This document shows, piece after piece, positions 10,231 to 20,857 of a stretch of DNA of 64,000 nucleotides. Origin of the DNA: Agarivorans albus (GTDB taxonomy: Bacteria; Pseudomonadota; Gammaproteobacteria; Enterobacterales; Celerinatantimonadaceae); assembly GCF_019670105.1 (NCBI RefSeq), contig NZ_AP023032.1, forward strand, positions 2,102,972 to 2,166,971, given 5' to 3'. The translations under genes and the position numbers were made by a program. Each line of letters starts with the position of its first letter. The stretch's first letter is position 1. The notes below the pieces were generated by a model. That model had not been told where the DNA came from. It did not search any database and was given only the letters and a program-made list of their open reading frames with translations.

Positions 10231-13200
10231 ATGACAAACATAACTCAACACAATAAGAGCCTTTATAGGCCAGAATTCGAACACGATAGCTGTGGTATCG
10301 GATTCGTTGCCCACTTAAAAGGGCGTAAAAGTCATGATGTGATCGAAAACGCATTAACCATGCTTACTTGCATGGAGCATCGTGGTGGTACTGGTTGTGA
10401 CGTAGATAGTGGAGACGGCGCCGGTATTCTCATTCAGCTTCCTCATGAGTTTTTTAACGAAGAAGTAACAAAATTGGGCTTCAGCTTACCTAAACCAGGT
10501 GAGTACGGCGTGGGTATGGTTTACTTCCCTGCTGGTGAAGCTATTCGTCGCGAATGTCGCGAGATACTAAACCGTAACATTGAAAAACTAGGCCTAACCT
10601 TATTAGGTTACCGCGTAGTTCCAAAAGACAACTCTAGCCTAGGTCAAGCATCTCTAGATAATGAGCCGCAAATTGAACAAGTGTTCATTGCGCGTCCTGC
10701 TGACTTAGACCAGCAAGTTTTCGAACGTAAGCTATTTGTTTTACGTAAATACACCTTGCACATCGCTGATGCGACAGTTGCCGGTGTAGACGAAGACTTC
10801 TACATGGCTTCGATGTCTTCTCGTACTATTGTGTACAAGGGGCAGTTAACTACGGCTCAAGTACGCAAGTATTACTTAGACCTTCAAGACTCTCGTGTGG
10901 TTTCGGCAATTGCCATGTTCCACTCGCGTTTTTCTACTAACACATTCCCAGCATGGCGCTTAGCACAGCCGTTCCGTTACATTGCACATAATGGTGAAAT
11001 TAACACTGTTAAAGGTAACGTAAACTGGATGCGCGCACGTGAGTCTTTGCTTGCAAGTGTAAACTTCAGCAAAGAAGAACTGGATATGATTAATCCAGTT
11101 TGTGATATCTCTCGCTCAGACTCTGCAAACTTAGACATGTGTGTAGAGCTACTTGTATTAAGTGGTCGTCCGCTTGAACAAGTAATGATGATGGTTGTGC
11201 CAGAAGCATGGCAAACTCAAGATGACATGGACCCGGTGAAGCGTGCCTTCTACGAGTACTACTCTTGCATCATGGAACCATGGGATGGCCCAGCTTCAAT
11301 TTCATTTACCGATGGTAAAGTAATTGGCGCAACTCTTGACCGTAACGGCTTACGTCCTTCTCGTTACCTAGTAACCGATGATGGTTTAGTAGTAATGGGC
11401 TCTGAAACTGGTGCATTGGTTGTAGATCAATCTAAAGTGGTTCAAAAAGGCCGCTTGCAACCAGGTAAAATCTTCATTGCCGACCTAGAACAAGGCCGCA
11501 TTGTTGCTGATGATGAAGTTAAACACACAGTGTGTTCTAGCCAGCCTTATGGCAAATGGGTAGAAGAAAACAAGATTGTTTTAGATGATCTTCCATTACC
11601 AGAAGGTTACGACCGTTTTGCTACGCAGCACAGCCTAGAGAAACGTCAAAAAGCATTTGGCTACAGCCAAGAAGATATTAACGCGGTATTAAAGCCGATG
11701 GTTGGTACTTCTAAAGAACCACTTGGTGCAATGGGAACAGATACGCCGCTAGCGATTTTATCTGATAAAAACCCGCACTTATCGCATTACTTTAAACAGT
11801 TGTTTGCCCAGGTAACTAACCCGCCAATCGACCCAATTCGTGAAGAAATGGTAATGTCACTACGTACATACGTAGGTGCGGACTTAAACTTACTTGAAGA
11901 AACGCCGCTGCATTGTCGTAAAGTTGAGATTAAGCAACCAGTATTAACTAACGACCAGTTAGCTAAGCTACGTAGCATTGATCACAATCACTTCCAAGCT
12001 GCGACTATTCATACCACTTTCCACGCCTCTGGTGCAGAAAATGAGTTAGAAAAAGCGCTTGAGCGTATTTGTCGTCATGCTAAAGATGCGGTAGATGATG
12101 GTTTCTCAATTCTAATCTTGAGTGACCGTAAAGTAGATAGTGACCACGCAGCAGTGCCTTCAGTACTAGCTACAGCAGCAGTTCACCACTACTTAATTCG
12201 TGAAGGCATTCGTGCTCACGCAGACCTAATTGTTGAGTCTGGTGATATTCGCGAAACCCACCATTTAGCAACTGTATTAGGTTATGGCGCAGCAGCGGTT
12301 AACCCATACTTAGCAATTGAAACGCTTCTTGATATGCGCGACCAAGCAATTATCGAAAGCAGCCTAAGCAACGATGAAGTTGTTGAGCGCTACACTAAAG
12401 CAGTAAATAGCGGCTTGCTAAAAATCTTCTCGAAGATGGGTATTTCTACACTTCAGTCTTACCAAGGCGCTCAAATCTTTGAAGCGCTTGGTATTAACTC
12501 TGAAGTAGTGAAAAAATACTTCACCGGTACAGTGACCCGTATCGAAGGTTTAAGCTTAGACGGTATCGCTACAGAAGCACTAAACCGTCACCGTGAAGGT
12601 TTCCCTGCAGACGACAACCCATTCAGTGATCTAATCCTGAAAACGGGTGGTGAGTACGCATGGCGTAAAGACGGTGAACGTCACCTATTTAACCCAACAA
12701 CGATTCGTTTGCTACAAAATGCTTCGTCGACTAACGACTACAAAGTGTTTAAAGAATATGCTGCAAACGTAGATAACCAAGCTAAAGAAGCTTTCACGCT
12801 ACGTGGTTTATTGAAGTTTAAATCAGACCGTGAAAGTGTACCGCTAAGTGAAGTTGAATCAGCAGAAACGATTCTTAAGCGTTTTGCTACTGGTGCAATG
12901 AGCTTTGGTTCTATTTCTTGGGAAGCGCACACTACACTAGCAATTGCTATGAACCGCATTGGCGGTAAGAGTAACTCTGGTGAGGGCGGTGAAGACCCAA
13001 TTCGCTTTAAGCCTATGGAAAATGGCGACTCTATGATCTCTAAGATCAAACAGGTTGCTTCTGGTCGCTTTGGTGTAACTAGCCATTACTTGGCAAATGC
13101 TGAAGAGCTACAGATCAAGATGGCGCAGGGTGCTAAACCGGGCGAGGGTGGTCAGTTACCAGGTGATAAAGTTGATGCCTGGATCGGTAAAACTCGTGGC

Positions 13201-14877
13201 TCAACGCCAGGTGTTGGTCTAATTTCACCACCTCCACACCACGACATCTACTCAATCGAAGATTTAGCCCAGCTAATCTACGATTTGAAAAATGCTAACC
13301 GCGATGCACGTATTAACGTTAAGTTAGTATCAGAAGCGGGTGTAGGTACAATTGCTTCTGGTGTATGTAAAGGTTACGCCGACGTAGTACTTATCGCAGG
13401 TTACGACGGTGGTACTGGTGCTTCTCCACTTAGCTCAATTAAACACGCGGGTCTGCCGTGGGAGCTAGGTCTAGCAGAAACGCATCAAACGCTAATTCAA
13501 AATAAACTACGTAGCCGTATTACTGTACAGGCCGATGGTCAACTTAAAACACCACGCGATTTAGCTGTAGCAACTTTGCTAGGTGCTGAAGAGTGGGGCG
13601 TAGCAACTGCAGCCCTAGTAGTTGAAGGTTGTACCATGATGCGTAAGTGTCACTTGAACACTTGTCCAGTGGGTATTGCTACTCAGGACCGTCGTTTACG
13701 CGAGCGTTACGCAGGTCAAGTTGACCACGTTGTCAACTTCTTCAAGATGATGGTTGAAGGTTTACGTGAAATTATGGCTGAACTAGGCTTCCGCTCAATT
13801 AATGAGATGGTAGGTCAAAGCCAGTGTCTAACACCACGTACCGATGTTGATCACTGGAAATACAAAGGCGTGGATTTATCTCCAATCCTTTATAAAGCTG
13901 ATGACAGTGGTAACGAAACACTTTACTGCAGCCAAGAGCAAAAACACTTAATTCACGACATCGTGGATCGCCAGTTAATCAAAGATGCCGCTAAGGCGCT
14001 TGAGAGTGGCGAAGAAGTATCTCTGAAATCAGAGATCATCAACACCAACCGTAGTGTTGGTACCATGCTGTCGAACGAAATATCTAAGCGTTATGGTGCT
14101 GAAGGCCTACCAGAAGACACGATTAAAGTGAAATTCAACGGTAGTGCAGGCCAAAGCTTTGGTACTTTTGCCGCTAAAGGTATTAAGTTTGAACTTGAAG
14201 GCGATGCCAACGATTACTTCGGTAAAGGTTTATCTGGCGCCAAATTAGTGGTTTACCCAGATTCAAGCGCACCGTTCGAAGCACGCAAAAACATCATTGT
14301 AGGTAACGTAGCCTTCTTTGGTGGTACTTCTGGTGAAGCTTATATTCGCGGTATAGCTGGCGAGCGTTTCTGTGTTCGTAACTCTGGTGTAACAGCCATT
14401 GTTGAAGGCGTAGGTGACCACGGTTGTGAATACATGACCGGAGGTAAAGCGGTAATTCTTGGTGAAACGGGCCGTAACTTCGCAGCTGGTATGTCTGGCG
14501 GTGTAGCGTACGTATTAGACCGTAACAAGCAATTTGCCTCACGTTGTAACATGGAAATGGTTAAGCTAGGCGGCGTTGAAGACGCAGCTGAAGCAGCCGA
14601 GCTAAAAGCATTAATCGAAAATCACTTAGAGCAAACTGGCTCTGATGTAGCAAAAGAATTGCTAGCTGATTGGGATAACGCACTTAGCATGTTCGTTCGT
14701 GTAATGCCTACCGATTACGAGCGTATGCAGAACTACATGAAAGAAGCTAAAGCCACAGGTGAGCATGAAACGGATTACGATGTAGCGGTAGCTGCATTTG
14801 ATATGCACCTTGATAGCGTAGCGCAAGCGAAAAAAGCCAAGGCTGAACAAGCCAAACAAAAAGCTGAAGCGGTTTAG
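10231..14877 (+). CDS. gltB: Glutamate synthase (NADPH) large subunit
   Basis: This 1548-residue alpha subunit of GOGAT transfers the amide of glutamine to 2-oxoglutarate. A short propeptide precedes the N-terminal nucleophile Cys of the class II glutamine amidotransferase (DSCGIGFVAH, Cys near residue 21). Then come the central domain, the FMN synthase barrel (SGEGGEDP, KPGEGGQLPG), the 3Fe-4S cysteine loop (CTMMRKCHLNTCPVG) and the C-terminal beta-helix. Length is normal. gltD follows after 9 bp. It would assimilate ammonia, including that released by the guanidine operon in this window. Confidence 0.97.
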   Translation: MTNITQHNKSLYRPEFEHDSCGIGFVAHLKGRKSHDVIENALTMLTCMEHRGGTGCDVDSGDGAGILIQLPHEFFNEEVTKLGFSLPKPGEYGVGMVYFPAGEAIRRECREILNRNIEKLGLTLLGYRVVPKDNSSLGQASLDNEPQIEQVFIARPADLDQQVFERKLFVLRKYTLHIADATVAGVDEDFYMASMSSRTIVYKGQLTTAQVRKYYLDLQDSRVVSAIAMFHSRFSTNTFPAWRLAQPFRYIAHNGEINTVKGNVNWMRARESLLASVNFSKEELDMINPVCDISRSDSANLDMCVELLVLSGRPLEQVMMMVVPEAWQTQDDMDPVKRAFYEYYSCIMEPWDGPASISFTDGKVIGATLDRNGLRPSRYLVTDDGLVVMGSETGALVVDQSKVVQKGRLQPGKIFIADLEQGRIVADDEVKHTVCSSQPYGKWVEENKIVLDDLPLPEGYDRFATQHSLEKRQKAFGYSQEDINAVLKPMVGTSKEPLGAMGTDTPLAILSDKNPHLSHYFKQLFAQVTNPPIDPIREEMVMSLRTYVGADLNLLEETPLHCRKVEIKQPVLTNDQLAKLRSIDHNHFQAATIHTTFHASGAENELEKALERICRHAKDAVDDGFSILILSDRKVDSDHAAVPSVLATAAVHHYLIREGIRAHADLIVESGDIRETHHLATVLGYGAAAVNPYLAIETLLDMRDQAIIESSLSNDEVVERYTKAVNSGLLKIFSKMGISTLQSYQGAQIFEALGINSEVVKKYFTGTVTRIEGLSLDGIATEALNRHREGFPADDNPFSDLILKTGGEYAWRKDGERHLFNPTTIRLLQNASSTNDYKVFKEYAANVDNQAKEAFTLRGLLKFKSDRESVPLSEVESAETILKRFATGAMSFGSISWEAHTTLAIAMNRIGGKSNSGEGGEDPIRFKPMENGDSMISKIKQVASGRFGVTSHYLANAEELQIKMAQGAKPGEGGQLPGDKVDAWIGKTRGSTPGVGLISPPPHHDIYSIEDLAQLIYDLKNANRDARINVKLVSEAGVGTIASGVCKGYADVVLIAGYDGGTGASPLSSIKHAGLPWELGLAETHQTLIQNKLRSRITVQADGQLKTPRDLAVATLLGAEEWGVATAALVVEGCTMMRKCHLNTCPVGIATQDRRLRERYAGQVDHVVNFFKMMVEGLREIMAELGFRSINEMVGQSQCLTPRTDVDHWKYKGVDLSPILYKADDSGNETLYCSQEQKHLIHDIVDRQLIKDAAKALESGEEVSLKSEIINTNRSVGTMLSNEISKRYGAEGLPEDTIKVKFNGSAGQSFGTFAAKGIKFELEGDANDYFGKGLSGAKLVVYPDSSAPFEARKNIIVGNVAFFGGTSGEAYIRGIAGERFCVRNSGVTAIVEGVGDHGCEYMTGGKAVILGETGRNFAAGMSGGVAYVLDRNKQFASRCNMEMVKLGGVEDAAEAAELKALIENHLEQTGSDVAKELLADWDNALSMFVRVMPTDYERMQNYMKEAKATGEHETDYDVAVAAFDMHLDSVAQAKKAKAEQAKQKAEAV

Positions 14878-14886
14878 GAGAGAGAC

Positions 14887-16377
14887 ATGGCAAATCCAAC
14901 GGGATTTATGGAAATAGACAGGAAGCTATCGACAGACCGCGACCCAGCAGAGCGTTTGATAGATTGGCTAGAAGTTAAAACGCCTATGAGCGAAGAAGCG
15001 GTTAAAGACCAAGCTTCTCGCTGTATGGATTGTGGTATTCCTTTTTGTCATTCTGGTGACTCAGACTACGCGCCACGCGTAGCTGGGTGTCCAATTAACA
15101 ACTTGATTCCAGAGTGGAATGACCTGGTATACCGTGGTCGCTGGAAGGATGCGATTGACCGTTTACACAAAACCAATAACTTCCCGGAGTTTACTGGGCG
15201 CGTATGTCCAGCTCCTTGTGAAGATTCTTGTGTTCTAGGTATTAATGCTCCACCAGTAACCATTAAGAGCCAAGAAGTTAACATTATCGAGCGTGCATTT
15301 AAGGAAGGTTGGGTTAAACCTAACATTCCAGCTAAACGCAGCGGCAAAACTGTCGCCATTGTAGGCTCTGGTCCTGCTGGTTTAGCAGCTGCTGCTCAGT
15401 TAAATTCTGCTGGTCATAAAGTAACTGTGTTTGAACGTGCTGACCGAGTTGGTGGCTTATTAATGTACGGTATTCCGAACATGAAGCTGCAAAAAGAGAT
15501 CGTTGAGCGTCGTATCGAAATCATGCGTGAAGAAGGTATCGTATTCAAAACTTCAGTAGAAGTGGGTAAAGACATTTCTATTAACCGTTTGAACGAAGAC
15601 TTTGACGCACTGTTGCTAGCCACTGGCGCAACGGTTCCGCGTGACTTACCAGTAGAAGGTCGCCAGTTAAACGGTGTTCACTTTGCGATGGAGTTCTTAG
15701 GTAAAAATACTAAGAGCTTGCTAGATAGCAACCTAGAAGATGGCCGTTACATTAGCGCTAAAGATAAGCACGTTGTGGTTATTGGTGGTGGTGATACAGG
15801 TACTGACTGTGTGGGTACTTCACTGCGTCACGGATGTAAGAACGTAATGCAGCTAGAGATTATGCCTCAGCCTCCGCAAGAACGTGCTCAAGACAACCCT
15901 TGGCCAGAATTTAAGCGCACCTTAAAGCGTGACTACGGTCAAGACGAAGCGATTGCCATTCAAGGTGAAGATCCGCGTCGTTACCTAGTTATGACCCAGA
16001 AAATGGTGGGTGATGAGCAAGGTAACGTGACAGAAGTTCACACTACCAAGGTCAACTGGACGAAAAACGCTAACGGCCAAATGGTACCAGAGCCAGTAAA
16101 AGGCAGTGAAGAAGTCATCAAAGCTGACTTAGTATTGCTAGCTATGGGCTTCATGGGACCAGAAGCGGGTATTATTGACGAACTAGGCGTTGAAAAAGAC
16201 GCTCGTTCAAATGCTAAAGCAACCTACGGTGAATACGCCACAAATGTTAAAGGTGTGTTTGCAGCTGGTGATGCGCGTCGTGGTCAAAGTTTGATTGTTT
16301 GGGCAATCAACGAAGGTCGTGGTGCAGCACAAGCCGTTGATACCTTCTTAATGGGTAAGAGCTACTTACCTAAGTAA
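14887..16377 (+). CDS. gltD: Glutamate synthase (NADPH) small subunit
   Basis: This 496-residue beta subunit carries electrons from NADPH to GltB. It has N-terminal 4Fe-4S cysteine clusters ([20 protein letters not shown]), an FAD Rossmann fold ([17 protein letters not shown]) and an NADPH fold ([15 protein letters not shown]). The last ~40 residues contain the second FAD-binding stretch [19 protein letters not shown] aggagagagac precedes the ATG. It is co-transcribed with gltB and followed by a terminator. Confidence 0.97.
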   Translation: MANPTGFMEIDRKLSTDRDPAERLIDWLEVKTPMSEEAVKDQASRCMDCGIPFCHSGDSDYAPRVAGCPINNLIPEWNDLVYRGRWKDAIDRLHKTNNFPEFTGRVCPAPCEDSCVLGINAPPVTIKSQEVNIIERAFKEGWVKPNIPAKRSGKTVAIVGSGPAGLAAAAQLNSAGHKVTVFERADRVGGLLMYGIPNMKLQKEIVERRIEIMREEGIVFKTSVEVGKDISINRLNEDFDALLLATGATVPRDLPVEGRQLNGVHFAMEFLGKNTKSLLDSNLEDGRYISAKDKHVVVIGGGDTGTDCVGTSLRHGCKNVMQLEIMPQPPQERAQDNPWPEFKRTLKRDYGQDEAIAIQGEDPRRYLVMTQKMVGDEQGNVTEVHTTKVNWTKNANGQMVPEPVKGSEEVIKADLVLLAMGFMGPEAGIIDELGVEKDARSNAKATYGEYATNVKGVFAAGDARRGQSLIVWAINEGRGAAQAVDTFLMGKSYLPK

Positions 16378-16394
16378 GTTAGCGACAAACTGCT

Positions 16395-16423
16395 AAAAAG
16401 CCCGGCTTATGCTGGGCTTTTTT
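16395..16423 (+). terminator. Terminator after gltBD
   Basis: AAAGCCCGGC-ttat-GCTGGGCTTT hairpin followed by a T run. Confidence 0.9.
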
Positions 16424-16488
16424 ATAGCCAAAATTTGCCTAGCATTTAGTCAATTGTTAGACATTTCCAAAAAATTCAAAGATGACGG

Positions 16489-16517
16489 TTTACAAGCTGA
16501 AAAATGCTAGGTAATAT
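16489..16517 (+). promoter_or_regulatory. Sigma-70 promoter of tRNA-Ser
   Basis: TTTACA and TAATAT are separated by 17 bp and followed by a GC-rich discriminator (gcgcccgg), as is usual for stringently controlled tRNA promoters. The mature tRNA starts 15 bp after the -10 box. Confidence 0.75.
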
Positions 16518-16532
16518 GCGCCCGGTTGCTGC

Positions 16533-16623
16533 GGAGGGGTGGCAGAGTGGTCGAATGCACCGGTCTTGAAAACCGGCAAGGGTTAATAGCCCTTCGAGAG
16601 TTCAAATCTCTCCTCCTCCGCCA
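16533..16623 (+). tRNA. tRNA-Ser (anticodon TGA)
   Basis: A 91-nt class II tRNA with encoded CCA. Acceptor GGAGGGG pairs with CTCCTCC (one G-U). The anticodon stem CCGGT/ACCGG encloses loop CTTGAAA with TGA at 16567-16569. There is a long variable arm, and the T-arm is GAGAG-TTCAAAT-CTCTC. Confidence 0.97.
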
Positions 16624-16631
16624 TTATTCAG

Positions 16632-16660
16632 AAAAACGCCAGCATTACGCTGGCGTTTTT
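16632..16660 (+). terminator. Terminator after tRNA-Ser
   Basis: AAAAACGCCAGC-atta-GCTGGCGTTTTT-type hairpin directly after the tRNA. Confidence 0.88.
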
Positions 16661-16868
16661 CGTTTCTGCACTACCTCACATCCAATGTGGATAAATTGCC
16701 AGTTTATTGCGCAAACTGCCAATAATCTCAGTTCTACTCTAAACTTATATCGCTTAAGCCTTTAAATTATTATCCTGATGGGATATAAAGTTTGCTGCGC
16801 AGACGATGCAAGGTCTGGCAACCCGCCCAATTAGTAGATTGATGTTTTAGTTACAGCGGAGAAAACGC

Positions 16869-17513
16869 TTGATAAACGTATTTCTGGTTGACGATCATGA
16901 GCTAGTGCGTACAGGGATCCGTCGCATTTTAGAAGACGTTCGAGGATTTAAAGTGGTTGGTGAGGCCGAGAGCGGAGAGAAAGCCGTTCAATGGTGCAGA
17001 AGCAACCAAGCCAACGTAATCTTAATGGATATGAATATGCCTGGAATTGGTGGCTTAGAGGCTACCCGCAAGATATTGCGTTACGATCCAGATGCTAAGA
17101 TTATCGTGTTAACTATTCATACTGAAAACCCATTTCCTACCAAGGTGATGCAAGCAGGCGCATGTGGTTACTTAACCAAAAGTGCCGGCCCAGATGAAAT
17201 GCTACAAGCTATTCGTGCGGTTAACGTAGGGCAGCGTTATCTGTCACCCGAGATCGCTCAGCAAATGGCTTTGAGTCAGTTTAATCCGGCAGAAGACAAT
17301 CCATTTCAAAGCTTATCTGAACGAGAGTTGCAGATAATGCTAATGATTACCAAAGGCGAAAAGGTTACCGATATTTCTGACCAGCTCAGCCTAAGCCCCA
17401 AAACGGTCAATTCTTACCGTTACCGCTTGTTTAGCAAGTTGAACATTAGCGGTGATGTAGAGTTAACTCATTTAGCCATTCGCCACGGCATGATAGACAC
17501 AGACAAGCTGTAA
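16869..17513 (+). CDS. uvrY: Response regulator UvrY/GacA (LuxR-type)
   Basis: This 214-residue two-component regulator has an N-terminal receiver domain with phospho-acceptor Asp54 (ILMDMNMPG) and an acidic pocket (VDDHE). The C-terminal LuxR HTH ([16 protein letters not shown]... [19 protein letters not shown], quoted in part) starts near residue 145. The orthologue is phosphorylated by BarA and turns on Csr-type sRNAs. The start is TTG with an upstream GCGGAG RBS; no ATG fits. It sits directly upstream of uvrC, the conserved gammaproteobacterial order. The partner kinase is not in the window. Confidence 0.95.
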   Translation: MINVFLVDDHELVRTGIRRILEDVRGFKVVGEAESGEKAVQWCRSNQANVILMDMNMPGIGGLEATRKILRYDPDAKIIVLTIHTENPFPTKVMQAGACGYLTKSAGPDEMLQAIRAVNVGQRYLSPEIAQQMALSQFNPAEDNPFQSLSERELQIMLMITKGEKVTDISDQLSLSPKTVNSYRYRLFSKLNISGDVELTHLAIRHGMIDTDKL

Positions 17514-17515
17514 TT

Positions 17516-19348
17516 TTGCTCGAAGATAGCGCTCCATTTGATAGTAAGGCATTTCTAAGCCAAGTCACCGAAGCTAGCGGCATATACATGATGTATAACG
17601 CCGCTAATGAAGTAATCTATGTAGGTAAAGCTAAATCGCTTAAGAGGCGTTTAAGTAGCTATTTTAGAAAAAACGTCGATAGCAATAAAACCCGAGCCTT
17701 GGTCTCAAACATAGCACGGGTTGAAGTTACGGTTACTCATACCGAAACCGAAGCGCTTATTCTCGAACACAACCTGATTAAAAAGCACTTACCCAAATAC
17801 AATGTGCTGTTGCGAGACGATAAGTCCTATCCCTATATTCTTTTAAGTAAACACAAGCATCCGCGGATATCGATGCATCGAGGCGCTAAACGTAATAAAG
17901 GCGACTATTTTGGTCCTTATCCTAATGGTAATGCGGTACGTGAAAGCCTGCATTTGATGCAGAAGCTATTTCCTATTCGCCAGTGCAGCGATAGTGAATA
18001 CGCAAACCGCCAACGCCCTTGTCTTCAGTACCAACTTAAACGTTGTTCTGGACCCTGTGTAAACCTAATTAGCGAAGAAGACTATCAACAGCAAGTAGAC
18101 CTTGCGAGTATGTTCTTAAAGGGCAAAAGCCAACAGGTAATAAATCAACTAGCGGAAAAGATGACCAAGGCCAGCGATAGCTTAGATTTCGAAGCTGCCG
18201 CGGGTTTTAGAGACCAAATTCAAGCCTTACGCAAGGTTCAAGAGCAACAGTTTGTGAGCGGCAATACCGAGCATAGTGATGTATTGGGTTTTGCCTTTAG
18301 AAATGGCATTGCCGTTATTCATTTGTTGCTAATCCGTGATGGTCAAGTACTAGGTAGTCGTTCGTATTACCCTAAAGTGCCTAAACAAGCCGATTTACCT
18401 GAAGTACTGCGCAGTTTTGTGATGCAGTACTACTTGTCTGAACAACGTAAGGGCAACCAACCTAATGAAGTGCTGCTACCTGATATCGAAGGTGATTGGC
18501 CAGAGATAGAAGCAGCAATCGAAAGTGAACTTGATTGCAAAGTGAAACTTTCCCAACCTAAACGTGGAGAGAAACTGCGGTTTGTTGCGCTAGCAAATAC
18601 CAATGCAGAAAATGCCCTGTTAACCAAACTAAATCAAGAAGCCACCATTCATCATCGCGTCACTGAACTTGAAGCGCTGCTCAAGCAAGAACAGCCAATT
18701 AAGCGCATGGAGTGTTTTGATATCAGCCATACCCAAGGCGAGCGCACGGTGGCTTCATGCGTGGTGTTTGATAGGCAAGGGCCAAACAAATCTGAGTATC
18801 GTCGCTTTAACATCGACGGCATTACCGGTGGCGATGACTATGCCGCAATGGCGCAGGCATTAACTCGTCGTTACCAAAAGGCCCAGTTAACTGAAAAGAT
18901 CCCCGATGTATTGTTTATTGATGGTGGTAAAGGGCAGCTGTCTGCAGCCTTTGCCAGCATTGAGCCGCTAAATTTGGAGCCAATGCCTTTGTTGGTGGGA
19001 GTCGCTAAAGGTACAACCCGCAAACCAGGCTTAGAGACGCTGCTGATTGGTAAAGCGATGACCGAAATTCACTTACCTAGTGATTCCGCTGCATTGCATC
19101 TTATTCAACATATTCGAGACGAAAGCCATCGCTTTGCGATAACCGGTCATCGTAATCGCCGAGACAAAGCGCGCAAGACTAGTGTGTTGGAAGATATTGA
19201 TGGAGTGGGGGCAAAACGGCGTCAAGCTTTGCTAACGCATTTAGGTGGAATGCAACAGCTCAAAAGCGCTAGTGTTGACGAAATTAAAAAAGTTCCCGGA
19301 ATTAGCCCTACTTTAGCGCAAAAAATTTATGATTCGTTGCATCACTAG
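17516..19348 (+). CDS. uvrC: Excinuclease ABC subunit C
   Basis: This 610-residue nucleotide-excision-repair endonuclease has an N-terminal GIY-YIG nuclease (ASGIYMMYN...[14 protein letters not shown]). A UvrB-binding coiled segment lies near residue 205 ([13 protein letters not shown]), followed by the RNase H-like 5' nuclease domain ([22 protein letters not shown]). Tandem helix-hairpin-helix motifs lie at the C-terminus ([26 protein letters not shown]). It begins with TTG two bases after the uvrY stop, indicating co-transcription and probable coupling. Confidence 0.96.
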   Translation: MLEDSAPFDSKAFLSQVTEASGIYMMYNAANEVIYVGKAKSLKRRLSSYFRKNVDSNKTRALVSNIARVEVTVTHTETEALILEHNLIKKHLPKYNVLLRDDKSYPYILLSKHKHPRISMHRGAKRNKGDYFGPYPNGNAVRESLHLMQKLFPIRQCSDSEYANRQRPCLQYQLKRCSGPCVNLISEEDYQQQVDLASMFLKGKSQQVINQLAEKMTKASDSLDFEAAAGFRDQIQALRKVQEQQFVSGNTEHSDVLGFAFRNGIAVIHLLLIRDGQVLGSRSYYPKVPKQADLPEVLRSFVMQYYLSEQRKGNQPNEVLLPDIEGDWPEIEAAIESELDCKVKLSQPKRGEKLRFVALANTNAENALLTKLNQEATIHHRVTELEALLKQEQPIKRMECFDISHTQGERTVASCVVFDRQGPNKSEYRRFNIDGITGGDDYAAMAQALTRRYQKAQLTEKIPDVLFIDGGKGQLSAAFASIEPLNLEPMPLLVGVAKGTTRKPGLETLLIGKAMTEIHLPSDSAALHLIQHIRDESHRFAITGHRNRRDKARKTSVLEDIDGVGAKRRQALLTHLGGMQQLKSASVDEIKKVPGISPTLAQKIYDSLHH

Positions 19349-19394
19349 GCAAGATTAGGCAACATAGCGGCAGTAGTTTTATAAATGAAAAATA

Positions 19395-19943
19395 ATGATA
19401 AATATTCCAAATATACTAACCGCGTTTAGAATTGTATTAATTCCGTTTTTCTTAATAGCTTTTTACCTTCCCGTAGAGTGGGGCATGTTGGCCGCTGCAT
19501 TTATCTTTGGCTTAGCGGCTGCTACAGATTATTTAGATGGATACTTAGCGCGACGCCTGGGCCAAACCACACCTTTTGGTGCATTTCTCGATCCAGTGGC
19601 CGATAAGGCTATGGTAGTTGCAGCCTTAGTGGTATTGGTAGAGCATTATCAGACTTTTTGGATTACTGTTCCTGCGGTTATCATGATATCCCGCGAAATT
19701 ATTATTTCCGCGCTACGAGAGTGGATGGCAGAACTTGGTAAGCGTTCAAGCGTTGCGGTATCTTGGATAGGAAAATATAAAACAGCTGCTCAAATGGCAG
19801 CTATTACCGGCTTAACCGCACAAATAGACCCTTTTGTTACGCAAGCCAGTTACGCACTATTTTATGTGGCAACCGTTCTTACGCTTTGGTCAATGGTGAG
19901 TTATTTAATGCTGGCATGGCCAGAATTAAAGCAAAATGATTAA
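19395..19943 (+). CDS. pgsA: CDP-diacylglycerol-glycerol-3-phosphate 3-phosphatidyltransferase
   Basis: This 182-residue inner-membrane enzyme makes phosphatidylglycerol phosphate. The CDP-alcohol phosphotransferase motif D-x2-D-G-x2-A-R-x8-G-x3-D-x3-D is complete ([13 protein letters not shown]...[10 protein letters not shown]). About four to five hydrophobic helices are visible. It lies 46 bp after uvrC, and the tRNA Gly-Cys-Leu region follows, as downstream of pgsA in E. coli. Confidence 0.95.
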   Translation: MINIPNILTAFRIVLIPFFLIAFYLPVEWGMLAAAFIFGLAAATDYLDGYLARRLGQTTPFGAFLDPVADKAMVVAALVVLVEHYQTFWITVPAVIMISREIIISALREWMAELGKRSSVAVSWIGKYKTAAQMAAITGLTAQIDPFVTQASYALFYVATVLTLWSMVSYLMLAWPELKQND

Positions 19944-20001
19944 TAAATCGTAGCTTTAGCCTAAAAATCCAACGAACAGTAAGAAACTTATTAAAAGACA
20001 G

Positions 20002-20029
20002 TTGACGTAAAGATTTAGGTCGCTAAAAT
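20002..20029 (+). promoter_or_regulatory. Candidate promoter for the first tRNA Gly-Cys-Leu unit
   Basis: TTGACG and TAAAAT are separated by 16 bp. The predicted transcript starts about 55 bp before the degenerate tRNA-like unit at 20094, so that unit would lie in the 5' transcribed leader. Confidence 0.7.
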
Positions 20030-20093
20030 GCACAGCACATTCAGCGGCAACGCTGGGGTGTTAAAGGCGAATTACTTAGGTAATACGCAAGAA

Positions 20094-20175
20094 GCAGCAC
20101 TAGCTCAGTGTGGATATAAAAAGTAGCACAACCTAAGTTGTCTATTTATTCATACTAGCAAGTAAAGCAGATGAA
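20094..20175 (+). pseudogene. Degenerate tRNA-Gly-like unit (R0), 82 bp
   Basis: It starts gcagcactagctcagt, matching the first 16 nt of the real tRNA-Gly with one change, then diverges. It has no T-arm or CCA. It ends exactly where tRNA-Gly starts, giving an 82-bp period. It can fold as an RNA hairpin: ACAAC/GTTGT inside GTGTGGATA/TATTCATAC (nine pairs including two G-U). Confidence 0.75.
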
Positions 20176-20251
20176 GCGGCACTAGCTCAGTTGGTAGAGC
20201 GCAACCTTGCCAAGGTTGAGGTCATCGGTTCGAACCCGATGTGCCGCTCCA
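20176..20251 (+). tRNA. tRNA-Gly (GCC), copy 1
   Basis: A 76-nt tRNA with encoded CCA. Acceptor GCGGCAC pairs with GTGCCGC, and the anticodon stem CAACC/GGTTG encloses GCC. It corresponds in order to E. coli glyW. It is identical to copy 2 at 21186. Confidence 0.97.
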
Positions 20252-20269
20252 ATTTAACACACATAGTAT

Positions 20270-20343
20270 GGCGGGTTGGCAGAGTGGCTATGCAGCGGAT
20301 TGCAAATCCGTGGACCTCGGTTCGACTCCGGGACCCGCCTCCA
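20270..20343 (+). tRNA. tRNA-Cys (GCA), copy 1
   Basis: A 74-nt tRNA with acceptor GGCGGGT/ACCCGCC, anticodon loop carrying GCA within CGGATTGCAAATCCG, and encoded CCA. It lies 18 bp after tRNA-Gly and corresponds to E. coli cysT in order. Confidence 0.97.
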
Positions 20344-20360
20344 TACTATAAATCTGTGTC

Positions 20361-20447
20361 GCCCGGGTGGTGAAATTGGTAGACACAAGGGATTTAAAAT
20401 CCCTCGTCTGAAAGGACGTGCCGGTTCAAGTCCGGCCCCGGGCACCA
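20361..20447 (+). tRNA. tRNA-Leu (TAA), copy 1
   Basis: An 87-nt class II tRNA with acceptor GCCCGGG/CCCGGGC. The anticodon stem AGGGA/TCCCT encloses TAA; there is a long variable arm and encoded CCA. It corresponds to E. coli leuZ in order. Confidence 0.97.
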
Positions 20448-20752
20448 ACTCTTCTATCTATCCTATATCTCAAGCTTCCCAAGTTTTTCCTCATCTTGTC
20501 AGCTACTCTCATTGTTGCAATTAATCAGCGCATCAAATCATTTGTTTATCGATATCTGTTTTACTTTGGTAGTGTGTAAAGGCCGCTTGTTTTCACAACG
20601 TAAATACAGGAATGGTGTGAAAAGGCAGCGCCTAGATCGCTTTTTAAGCACTTGAATCAACTCCCTTAAAAAATCCGTTGACTCATTTCTGTAATACGTT
20701 AAAGTACAACTCGTTTTCAGGGGCTAGCTCCTAGTTAACAACAAAACGTGTC
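20448..20752 (+). other. Spacer between tRNA-Leu copies 1 and 2
   Basis: This is 305 bp without a gene. No strong terminator follows copy 1, so the first unit may extend into it as a 3' external transcribed spacer. Near the end is a promoter for the second tRNA group (20678-20705). Confidence 0.55.
20678..20705 (+). promoter_or_regulatory. Candidate promoter for the second tRNA group
   Basis: TTGACT and TAAAGT are separated by 16 bp, followed by a G-rich discriminator-like stretch (aggggctagc), about 48 bp before tRNA-Leu copy 2. Confidence 0.6.
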
Positions 20753-20839
20753 GCCCGGGTGGTGAAATTGGTAGACACAAGGGATTTAAAATCCCTCGTC
20801 TGAAAGGACGTGCCGGTTCAAGTCCGGCCCCGGGCACCA
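20753..20839 (+). tRNA. tRNA-Leu (TAA), copy 2
   Basis: The sequence matches copy 1. This copy stands alone ahead of the pseudo-tRNA array, without Gly or Cys genes before it. That suggests a duplicated Gly-Cys-Leu unit whose first part was lost or rearranged. Confidence 0.97.
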
Positions 20840-20857
20840 ATTTGTTTAAAGATTTAA

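Noticed and set aside
12738-13049. Antisense ORFs inside gltB and other long genes
   Set aside because: They lie opposite strongly coding frames with clear domains, and have no RBS or homologous features.
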